DNA from: Sinohyriopsis cumingii
Lineage: Eukaryota > Mollusca > Bivalvia > Unionida > Unionidae
DNA length: 64,000 bases
Direction: 5' to 3'
NCBI GenBank assembly: GCA_028554795.2
Contig: CM068827.1
Coordinates: 77,807,677-77,871,676 of the forward strand
Under the pieces are notes generated by a model, which worked only from the letters and a program-made list of their open reading frames with translations, was not told the DNA's origin and did not search any database. The number at the start of each line of letters is the position of its first letter. Within the stretch, counting starts at the first letter, position 1. The position numbers and the translations under genes are program-made. Below are positions 48,395-57,960 of this stretch, piece after piece.

Positions 48395-49950
48395 ATTATG
48401 TATATATGTATCTGTGTGTTTATATTATGTATACGTGTATCTGTATCTGTGTGCATATTATGTATACGTGTATCTGTATCTGTGTGCATATTATGTATAC
48501 GTGTATCTGTATCTGTGTGTATATTATGTATACGTGTAACTGTATCTGTGTGTATATTATCTATACGTGTATCTGTATATGTGTGTATATTATGTGTATG
48601 TGTATCTATATCAATGTGTTTATTATGTATATGTGTATCTGTATCTGTGTGCATATTATGTATACGTGTATCTGTATCTGTGTGTATATTATGCATACGT
48701 GTATCTGTATCTGTGCGTATATTATGTATACGTGTATCTGTATCTGTGTGTGTATCATGTATACGTGTATCTGTATCTATGTGTATATTATGTATATGTG
48801 TATCTGTATCTGTGTGCATATTATGTATACGTGTATCTGTATCTGTGTGCATATTATGTATACGTGTATCTGTATCTGTGTGCATATTATGTATACGTGT
48901 ATCTGTATCTGTGTGTATGTTATGTATATGTGTATCTGTATCTATGTGTATCTGTGTCTGTGTGCATATTATGTATACGTGTATCTGTATCTGTGTGTAT
49001 ATTATGTATACGTGTATCTGTATCTATGTGTATATTATGCATAAGTGTATCTGTATCTGTGTATATTATGTATACCTGTATCCTTATATATGTGTATATT
49101 ATGTATACGTGTATCTGTATGTGTGTATATTATGTATACGTGTATCTGTATGTGTGTATATTATGTATATGTGTATCTGTATCTGTGTGCATATTATGTA
49201 TACATGTATCTGTATCTGTGTGCATATTATGTATACGTGTATCTGTATCTGTGTGTATATTATGTATACGTGTATCTGTATCCATGTGTATATTATGTAT
49301 ACGTGTATCTGTATCTGTGTGTATATTATGTATACGTTATCTGTATCTATGTGTATATTAGGTATACGTGTATCAGTATCTGTGTGTATATTATGTATAT
49401 GTGTATCTGTATCTGTGTGTATATTATGTATATGTGTATCTGTAGTTGTGTGTATATTATGTATACGTGTATCTTTATTTATGTGTATATTATGTATACG
49501 TGTATCTGTATGTGTGTATGTTATGCATACGTGTATCTGTATGTGTGTATATTATGTATACGTGTATCTGTATCTGTGTGTGTATTATGTATACCTGTAT
49601 CTGTATCTGTGTGTATGTTATGTATGTGTGTATCTGTATATGTATGTATTGTATGTATACGTGTATCTGTATCTGTTTATATTATATATATGTGTATCTG
49701 TATTTGTGTGTATATTATGTATACGTGTATCTGTGTCTGAGGATATATTATGTATCTGTATCTGTGTGTATATTATGTATATGTGTATCTGTAGTTGTGT
49801 GTATATTATATATACGTGTATCTGTATCTGTGTTTATATGTTTGTATATGTGTATGTGGATATGTGTGTATATATTAAGTATATGTGTATCTGTATATGT
49901 GTGTATTATGTATATGTGTATCTGTATCTGTGTGGATATATTATATATGT
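48395..49950. repeat. 33-bp minisatellite, roughly 47 units
   Basis: The unit is close to CGTGTATCTGTATCTGTGTG plus TATATTATGTATA. Copies begin at 48434, 48467 and 48500, and many later ones keep a 33-bp spacing, with occasional deletions of 3-6 bp. Because 33 is a multiple of 3 and the unit has no stop in several frames, open frames up to 616 codons result. They encode repeats of the type [11 protein letters not shown] and, on the other strand, [12 protein letters not shown] regard them as artefacts. Confidence 0.95.
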
Positions 49951-49979
49951 TTACACAATACCTGCATTAGGAGGATAAC

Positions 49980-50530
49980 CCCATGTTTACACACCATCGT
50001 TAGGAGGAACACTGACATTAGGATGATATCCTCTTAATGCTTCCTCTTAATGTATGTGGAGTAACATGTGAAAATATTAAAGTATTGGAATTTGTGTGAT
50101 TTCTGAAGTTAGATCGTAGTCAACTTTGGTCATACTTGTTGGGCCGAAATCTTGAATGGGTATGATAAAAAGTAAATAAAGCGTATAAAACAATATTTCT
50201 CGACATTATCTGACATACCTTGAGATGACCTGATTGAAATGTGTACCCACTGTCACTGGAGGGGCTTGTTAAAAATATCCGGAATAGCAAAAAATATATA
50301 TTTATTAATTTTCTAAGATTAATGATAATTGTTTATAAATGAGTGAATACACACCTGATTTGTGCAGTCCTCTCAACGTTGGTGTGTAAACATGTCGCAT
50401 GATACGTCCTCGCATTGTTTGTGTGTAAACAATTTAACTATTGAAATATCTCTTGTTGATGTTGATACCAATGATACGTCCTCTCAACGTTAATGGGTAG
50501 TCAATTCAGCAGGTTATATTTGACGCATGT
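49980..50530. other. AT-rich stretch with loose repeats of an AACGTTxxTG motif
   Basis: No gene. Phrases such as GATACGTCCTCGCATTG, GATACGTCCTCTCAACG and CAGTCCTCTCAACGTTGGTG occur near 50368, 50402 and 50474. These suggest a degenerate ~50-70-bp repeat, possibly the outer zone of the minisatellite region. Confidence 0.35.
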
Positions 50531-50705
50531 AGCCAGTAGTGTGCTGACGTGCCGTTAAATCATACATGCATGCATACATTTCTCGTGGGTCGGTGGTTCT
50601 CCCCGGGGTTTTCCCGGGTTCTTCATCCATCATTAATACTGGCCGCCAAGCATAGCCTATCGTGTGCTGAAAAATGACGTTAAACCCACAACAACAACAA
50701 CAACA
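50531..50705 (+). mobile_element. Two SINE B 3' fragments in series
   Basis: AGCCAGTAGTGTGCTGACGT followed by GCCGTTAAAT (50531-50560) resembles the SINE B end (AGCCTATCGTGTGCTGAGAA, GGCGTTAAAC). Then 50581-50705 repeats a longer 3' part: TCTCGTGGGTCGGTGGTTCT, GGGGTTTTCCCGGGTTCTTC, AATACTGGCCGCCAAGCATA and an (AAC)n tail. Both lack the tRNA-like head. Confidence 0.75.
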
Positions 50706-50800
50706 TACACACATACATCCATACATACATACATAAGTACATACATACATACATACATACATACATACATACATACATACATACATACATACATACATAC
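50704..50800. repeat. (CATA)n microsatellite
   Basis: About 24 tetranucleotide units with one GTA interruption, directly after the SINE B tail. Confidence 0.95.
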
Positions 50801-50804
50801 CACC

Positions 50805-50926
50805 CTGCAGGTATGTAATATTCATAGGTTGAACGAGTTTTTCGGATGGAATACTGCACGAGCACGGGAGTGCAGTATATCCATCTGACAAAACGAGTCC
50901 ATATTATCCCATACAAATGCAGTAAC
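50805..50926. repeat. Palindromic end of family X copy 2
   Basis: CGGATGGAATACTGCACGAG and CGGGAGTGCAGTATATCCAT pair around the centre. The arms extend outward to CATAGGTTGAACGAG on the left and CGAGTCCATATTATCCCATA on the right. The outer arm is more diverged than in copy 1. Confidence 0.8.
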
Positions 50927-52216
50927 CTTTTATTATATGCTAAATTTTCTTATTGTACCTAATGCTTAATTATATTAACAAAATAACTACAAGAGACAAA
51001 GTACCTGGATGTATGCCGCATTTCAAACTAAATACTAAAGCGCAGCTTCATCATTACACAAGAACAAAATTATTACTGCGCACATAACTCCGCCCAGATA
51101 CATTTGAATTTAGTCGCGCGCTAGATAGACATAACTTTCGAAAGAACATGGCGTGTCTAGTTAAAATTGAAATTTGGAGTCATATTGTGAATGAATGCGC
51201 ATTGCAACAACTTTTCCATTTGATCTGGAATGAATATATTTTGGCATTTGTTTCGATTCTATGAAATTTCGTGATTATGGACTGGATTTATATGTGACAA
51301 TTCCACATGAAATACATAGGATTCAAGAAGCGAGGGAGAAGCATGTTGATATCTGCAAATGTGTTTCTGTTTCTGTCATTCAATGTTTGAAATCATAATA
51401 TGGGAAAAAAATGAAGTCCTTCTATTGCAATTATCACAAAGACGCTATGGAATTTAATGCTTATTTCATTTTGAGTGCAGCAAGGGGAATGTAATTGCAC
51501 TTATCATCGAAATTACAGTACAATTTCAAAATGTGTATTCAAGATTGATAACATATGACATGGCTAGTGTAATTCGGATTTGCAGAAGTAAGAAAGTACA
51601 TTTTGAGGAAATTCAGGATTTAAAACTGTAAGTATATTTTTGGCCATTCTTATCACCAGTTAAAGAAGACAGTATATGACTTATCACTTGTATGTTATTT
51701 GTAAGGACCTTTTCTTGCGTCTTTTTATAGCTAGCCTAAACATTGTATCGAGAACGTTAACGCAGAATGTGCCAAAGCAGCTGGTATGTGACAGTCCACG
51801 AAACATCTGCTTTAGTTATTTCAGCAAAAAATTTAAACAACTACAACATAAAGTGCCTACTACGCGAGTGAACATTATTTGTTTACAAATCAAAAGTGCT
51901 GGCGTCTGCGTCCATTGTTTGTTTACAATAGAAAGTAGTTCCTTTATGAGTGCAGTATGAAGTTGCGCGCGAGTTCAGTATCGTAAAATATTATACGATT
52001 CTGACAATCAAAGTTAAAGGTCACAGGCCATACTCTAATATTTTCCTATTTATATCAGATTTGCATTACATGATTAAAAATAGTTATACTCGCACAAAAA
52101 AAGCACAAAAAAAATTATCACGTGTAAAGAAGAAATATTAATTTAATTACTCGAAATAGAATTATACAACGCTGTTACTTCCCCTTAGTTACGATTTCCC
52201 ACCTATAGAGGACGCA

Positions 52217-52242
52217 ACCGGAAATGACGTACATTTATCCCT
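52217..52242. repeat. Subterminal inverted repeat, left arm (TTAA element)
   Basis: ACCGGAAATGACGTACATTT and the next six bases are the inverted match, with one mismatch in 26, of 54189-54214. It lies about 200 bp inside the left end. It may serve as a transposase-binding site or be the remains of a longer TIR. Confidence 0.8.
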
Positions 52243-52535
52243 ACAAGACGAAGTACATGCTTCTTATTGTGGAAAAATTAAACACTATAAACTATGGATA
52301 GGGAATATTTTAGATCAAACAAAAAGAAAACTAATTTACTGTTCAGCCTTATATCGGTATGCGTGCACGACTCACTAGATTGTGTCGCTTTCAAAACTCT
52401 TCCATTGTTTCAATTTATTTTGAAAATTCCCGTTAATACGGGTAAAAAGAATCAATGCTGGGTTCCCTGTGTCAGCAGACTTTATAAAAAAAAAGATGAA
52501 AGAAGCCGGCACACTTAAAGAATCCAAAGGAACCA

Positions 52536-52609
52536 AAACTTGACTTCCTTTTGTCGGCCGACTTACGAAGAAAAAATCGGCACACTAAAACGATAACAAA
52601 GTCAAGTTT
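52536..52609. repeat. Internal inverted repeat in the TTAA element
   Basis: AAACTTGACTT (52536-52546) and AAGTCAAGTTT (52599-52609) form a perfect 11-bp inverted repeat around GTCGGCCGAC, with a direct repeat CGGCACACTxAAA beside and inside it. Confidence 0.6.
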
Positions 52610-53436
52610 CCGGGGTTGGCTTGCATTGTAATAAAATAACCTATGTATTTAATATCCTGTCGGTAGGTTTAAACAATGAGTTTATTGCTCCATGCCAGTT
52701 GTGTTTATCAACCGGGCTTCTATTTGTTTGTCATATGTAATCATAATTGACGTTTGCAGGGTAAATATTATACATAATAATAACTTACTTTAATAATACA
52801 TTTGTCACCCATGCTAGCAAAAAGATTATCATTTGCTCTCACATTGAATGCATTTTAAAATAATGATTTTTTATTTATTTGCGGGATACCGACTTATAGT
52901 TAACCTGGATCCAATACAATCTAGGTCAGTTTGCAATAAGTAACTTATCATGCGTAAATGGCAGGTGCCTTCAAGCAGTCGGGTAATACTTTCGTCTCAT
53001 TTGCGACTTTGTTATTTGACATAAGCAATACACACTATACTAAGGATGCATACGCAAGCCGGCATCCGCTACATATACGGAGTTCGTGGATATATATTTT
53101 TAAAAAATAATTTTCACATGATGAAAAAAGAAGGAATATATGATAACAATGCAAGGTTAATTTCTTTCATTTTATTTTCAACCAAGTATATGTTTATCAA
53201 TTTATTTTGTACTGTGAGTGTGTGTGTGTGTGGCGCAAATTAAACACAAAATTATTTCCTTTCTAATTTGTACGGAATAATGGAGCAAATATGATTGACA
53301 ATATTGACCAGTAATGACAAGCTTTCAAATTACGCGCGCAAACACTAAGACAACTTGAAAAATAAAAACAAACAATGAAATTAACTGGTAAGAGCTTCAT
53401 ATTGCAGCAACTAAATACTGACAAAATGCACAGCAT

Positions 53437-53440
<4 letters not shown>

Positions 53441-53479
<39 letters not shown>
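53441..53479. repeat. (CT)n microsatellite
   Basis: About 19 CT units; the minus-strand RERERE frame is an artefact. Confidence 0.95.
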
Positions 53480-53481
<2 letters not shown>

Positions 53482-53914
53482 GTATAATCTAGTATGTATT
53501 GTATGCAGCTGTGTTACAACGTGAAGCCTAAAATTAAGTATATTTGTTATAATATCTCATGCACACTACCCATAGCAAAATGTATACGTATTATGTAGAA
53601 TATTATCTGTTACGTATTTTTGCTTTATAAATGATTATTGATAATTTGACAGGAAGACTTAAATTGAGAATGTCGTTGTGCAGATGTATATATTGTTTTA
53701 GCATAAAAAATGTATATAAATATTTTAATTAGAACAAGCAAGATATGTCAGTTTGTGTTTTCTCTCATAAATATGTACGTTACGAAGTATGATTATTTTC
53801 TTTCAAAGAATATCAAAATAGTTTGTTTAAATTTAGTTTTTTTCTCCCTAAAACCTATCTTACATAGCATCTACTTTTTTGTTGAAGAAAAAGAACGTAC
53901 AAACTGTTGTTAAG

Positions 53915-53962
53915 TTTGGCCGAATTGTATTTCGAGTTGGGCCGAATTGTCTTTGGGCCAAA
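53915..53962. repeat. Short tandem motif TTGGGCCGAATTGT
   Basis: TTTGGCCGAATTGT, TTGGGCCGAATTGT and TTGGGCCAAATT follow each other at 20-22-bp spacing inside the TTAA element. Confidence 0.65.
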
Positions 53963-54188
53963 TTCACTATAATCTGGCATAAATGATACAACTTTCCCAT
54001 CCCTCCCCTATTCGATCCCACAGATTAAATACACTTTTTTTCTGGTAAACATGGTTTATCGGAAAAAGAAAGAACATCCGTATGCAACACAGTGCACCAT
54101 ATTTGCCGTTCAAAAGCACGATCGTATGCCATATCACATATACATTCACGTTGGGAAATTAAGCACTTGAATGGCTAGGTTGAATAGA

Positions 54189-54214
54189 AGGGATAAATGT
54201 ACGTCATATCCGGT
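54189..54214. repeat. Subterminal inverted repeat, right arm (TTAA element)
   Basis: AGGGATAAATGTACGTCATA and the next six bases mirror 52217-52242; about 170 bp from the right end. Confidence 0.8.
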
Positions 54215-54631
54215 TTTGGCACGCCGAAACTACCGATTGTTTACGGAGATTGCCGATTTTTTCATTTTATAAAGCGGAGTTTTAAGTCTAATTAAACATT
54301 TGTATGGTGTACATACATAACCAATGCGTTTTGTTTATAACTATAATAATATCACACGTTTGTACAATATAGGTGGCCTGTGGCCTTTAACGGAGACAAA
54401 AATGAGCATATAATAATTGTGGGTGTCATCTACCTTTAATAAAGTGTGAAGTTACAAGTTAGAGTTCCCAGGCTCATACATTGAATTATGCAGATGGTGT
54501 TTAAGATGTTTCGAAAGTCTTTATAAATGGTTCAGAAGCTTATGGACCTGCGCAAGATGGACTGAAGTAATCTAGATTCGATTAATGTTCGTGATAATAG
54601 GCCGACCAGCCTCCAAATGTCAACGTTTTAC

Positions 54632-54892
54632 GGGGCCCCGAGTGGCCGAGTGGTCTAAAGCGCTCTCCGTTACGGATCACTGCCATCTCTCCGCTGTCTG
54701 CGTGGGTTTGAGTCTTGGATTCGGCCAATGTGGGTATGTGAGAAAGCTTGCCAGTAGTTTCTCGTGGGTCGTTGGTTCTTTCCGGGGTTTTCCCGGGTTC
54801 TTCCTCCACCATTAATACTGGCCGCCATGTATAGCCTATCGTGTGCTGAGAAATGGCGTTAAACACTACAACAACAACAACAACAACAACAA
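54632..54892 (+). mobile_element. SINE B copy, full length with target-site duplication
   Basis: The tRNA-like head has an A box TGGCCGAGTGG (54643-54653) and a B box GGTTTGAGTC (54705-54714); the first bases resemble a leucine or serine tRNA. The body contains TTCTCGTGGGTCGTTGGTTC, CGGGGTTTTCCCGGGTTCTT, ATACTGGCCGCCATG and GTGCTGAGAAATGGCGTTAA, ending in (AAC)n. TCAACGTTTT (54620-54629) and TCAGCGTTTT (54894-54903) form a 10-bp target duplication with one mismatch. RNA polymerase III would transcribe it from the internal boxes. Frames on both strands here are by-products. Confidence 0.9.
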
Positions 54893-57219
54893 ATCAGCGT
54901 TTTGCTGAAGAATAAAATTTGCTGACCAAGTACAAAATAACCCTTGTAAGTGTCTGTGATTTTTAACAGACAGCATGGATACTTCTTCGATAGTGAGAGT
55001 CGCAGTACAATTATTGACAAAAAATAACAGAATTTCAAGACCAGCTTAAGAAAACTCGTACTACAATACGCTGACCAAACCGCTACACAGACCAATGCAA
55101 TCTGACAGACTGTTTAAGGACAATTAAATGCACTGTAACTGCCTTGTTACTCGGTTTTATTGCAATTACATTAAGTTGTAGAATAATACTCAGGCAGATC
55201 TTCGCAGATATCCGGAGTAAACCTAATTAAGTAGAATAATCTATTTCATTGTAAAATTCCAATCTGTTTTTATTAGAACCATAGATAAAATATATTCTTT
55301 CATGCCAATAATAATGATGTTGTAGGTCTCCCTTTTGTATGTACGCTCATATTTTGAGCCAATACTTGACCAAACAGCATATAATCATGCATGAATTTGG
55401 TTTTTAAATGTAAGCAACAAACACATTGTTTGTGTATGTAGTCTTTATGACAGTTTCGCTGACAGTAGTATTAAAAGAAGCAAGTACGAATGATTGCGAT
55501 AATAGTGGCACGCGTACACAATTCATTTAAATGTTAAAATAGCACCAGTCCTCACTGGTCTACACGTCACTTCAAAAAGATGTAAAAATAAACATTTAAG
55601 GCTAAAACATTAACTTTACAAAAACATTTTCATTTCTTTGGCAAAGAAATGGGCATTTATTTTTTATTAAAAGGATAACTGAACGAGTTACCTTAAGATA
55701 CAAGGAGTTCATACAATAATATGTAACTACATATCGGGTGAGAAATTGTACACATGCTGTAAATGAGACCTAACATTACTAGAATCTACCTTAAAGGTTA
55801 CTACCATTATGCAAGTACCTTTCTTCAACAGTTACATGTTTAATAATTTTGCATCGAACATGTAGAAGAAATTAATTAACCTCTTTTAAGACGAAAAATT
55901 GTTCCAGAGGCTACTTGTTTAACTTGCCAGAGGTGATTGCTTAAGATAGGTTCTACTGTTTTAATCTATTTCGACGTAATACACAATCAAAACGAGTATG
56001 GAAACAAACTTATTTGTTTTATACAGTAGAAACAAAGTTTAGACTAAATGTAAATTAAGCATATTTTCAGTGCAGCCAATGAAGGCCAAGCAAACATTTA
56101 CTTGGCATATGTCGGTTTATTAAGAAAAGAACCTAAATCATATTGCAGAAATATCTCATGTTTACGCTGACAACTCTATTTCGCACTGCGATTTATCGCT
56201 ATAGGTAATTTTACAACAGAAATTGTACAGATCACATTTTTACCAAACGTGTGTATCGAGTGTATTATTTTAAGGCATTGAATTGGGAAGCCTTTAAATA
56301 TATTAATTTATACTTCATCACATCAGAAATGACCTCGATATTATATTAAAGGTTTTGTAAAACGTACTGATGTTTTATATTTACCCGCATTTTTTGAATA
56401 AATAGCATTTTCTCCACACCAAGAAAACAAATATTCTTAAGTTCCTGGAAATAGACTAATATCTCGTGTTATTATGCCCCTTCTAAAATAGCATAAGGAG
56501 TACATATTGTTTTGCTGCGAACCATGAAATATACAACGTTATTACGTGTAAGTCATAAATAGACAAATTTCAGACAATTACAGCAATGTATAATTACACA
56601 ATTTTAAGAGTTTGGTTTTACATTTTTTTTACCAAAACGCGCTAAGAAAGACAAGAAATTTTGTTTTATCTGGGATAAACATTTTAATGCAAAAAGAAAT
56701 TTTCATAATGTACGTGTACAAGCTGACGGTTTATAATTTGTTTTATTAAATGAATGTGAATAAGGAATGAATTAATGTTGTCCCCGTTCATTCCTTACAT
56801 ACATTTTCAAGAACCTATTACGACTATATTTCGCAATATGCTCTACTTGACAGACCTTACTATTCCATCTAATATTTCACAGTTCTTACTCATGTACACA
56901 ACCACTTGACTTGAACTAGCTAACCATACATAGCTCCAAACTTGTAAATATGTTGATTATTATAAACTTGATAACACCTATTTACAGATCCTATACAATC
57001 TACGTGACAGAAATTAAGCAGAAAACCAATTCAGTCATGTACCAAAAGTAAAAATTGTATATATACATAACACCTCTTATCATAACGGAAAAAGATGCCT
57101 CATGAATGACACGAATTATATAAAACAAAGCACTATAGTACAAAGCTACGTCAAAGTGCGTCTGTAATCAGATTTTCTTTTCCCTTGGTGTACCTAATTC
57201 CGAAGTTATAATGCTGCAA
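54893..57219. other. AT-rich stretch, nothing recognised
   Basis: No supported gene or repeat in about 2.3 kb. Confidence 0.45.
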
Positions 57220-57960
57220 AGATCAAACCTTAACTTTAATAGGTCGGCCTTGGCCATGTTCCACATTATTTCCTACAAATGTAATACAAGATCGGTGAAA
57301 ACTTACTTGTAGTCCAATAAGTTGTCAGATTTGACTCATGCAAACTAAGAAAGAATTTCCGGATAGTTTCCATGTGGTCTTTCAAGGCGCGACTGTGTAT
57401 AATGATGTCTTCGATGTCTTCAAGGCCATCTACATAATATGTACCATGTTCATTAAACGCTTGAATGTTGAGAGAATTTTTCATACCGAAAGGCATCACT
57501 TTATATTGGTAAAGACCACCCGAACATATAAATGCCGACATTTCGTTTGCTCTTCCTGAACTGGAATTGCCAAAATGTTCTCTACACATAGAAATTGGTG
57601 ACATATTAGTCATTTACAATTTTGTCAATTCGGTCATTGGTTGTTGGTATTGCAAATGAATCTGTGTTGGTAACACTGTTCAATGTTCTTCAGTTAGTGT
57701 CTGGTTTTGGTACTATCATAGATGGCGAACTCCAATTACTTTGCTTGGTTCAATCAAATTATTCTGAAACATATATCCATTTGCCTTTTTTCAAACATTT
57801 ATGCTGGAGAACATTCATCCTGTAAAGATGCTGTGTTTCACACGCGCAGAATCTACAATTTCAACATCACGGTTGATTTTATTAGTTCGTGTTGGAACAT
57901 CTGGAAATAAGCGCACTGATTCACAAAATCAGATGATTCAACTACGCCTTTCATGTGTAT
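57220..57960 (-). pseudogene. Ty3/Gypsy LTR-retrotransposon reverse transcriptase fragment
   Basis: In the minus-strand frame 57266-57613, GGLYQYKVMPFGMKNSLNIQ is the conserved Gypsy RT block (usually GLYQ..MPFG.KNAP..FQ). YVDGLEDIEDIIIHSRALKD covers the active site, where YIDD is replaced by IED with a small duplication. HMETIRKFFLSLHESNLTT is the next block. Upstream (57614-57960), in other frames, NNLIEPSK and PKPD-NW-type residues followed by TNTDSFAIPTT show the N-terminal RT blocks. No protease, integrase or LTR is visible. It is an old fragment, inactive by the active-site change and frame breaks. Confidence 0.75.

Larger units (their letters stand above)
52018..54386. mobile_element. 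2.37-kb TIR element with TTAA target duplication
   Basis: TTAA at 52014-52017 and 54387-54390 flanks terminal inverted repeats AGGTCACAGGCCA and TGGCCTGTGGCCT (12 of 13 matching). Family X copy 1 has a single TTAA at the same place (CTCCGTTAACTTTAC, 20457-20471), so both ends are certain. TTAA targeting is known for the piggyBac and Kolobok superfamilies; the termini do not start with CCC as in piggyBac, so Kolobok-like is my preference. Internal frames (52294-52518, 53710-53913 and others) show no transposase motif, so the copy is probably non-autonomous. Confidence 0.85.
50805..54419. mobile_element. Family X copy 2, inverted, carrying a TTAA-element insertion
   Basis: In inverted orientation relative to copy 1: palindromic end (50805-50926), TIR-like TTATTATATGC (50930-50940), body to 52017, inserted element 52018-54386, then CGGAGACAAAAATGAGCATA and TAATAATTG (to 54419), which is the other terminus. 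Without the insert the element is about the length of copy 1. Shared body marks include GCGCATTGCAACAACTTTTC, TGGACTGGATTTATATG, GCTATGGAATTTAATGCTTA and GCCTACTACGCGAGTG. Frames such as 51676-51960 are interrupted in copy 1. Confidence 0.85.

Noticed and set aside
48128..49978. 616-codon open frame and its overlapping companions ([15 protein letters not shown] repeats)
   Set aside because: The frame exists only because a 33-bp minisatellite keeps phase; several frames on both strands are equally open, and the start lies in unrelated sequence.
54585..54866. Open frames on both strands over SINE B (VAEWSKAL and HTIGYTWRPV types)
   Set aside because: Such peptides recur in mollusc gene predictions, but here they are the translated tRNA head and body of a SINE. 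The same goes for 28158-28367 and 50514-50916.
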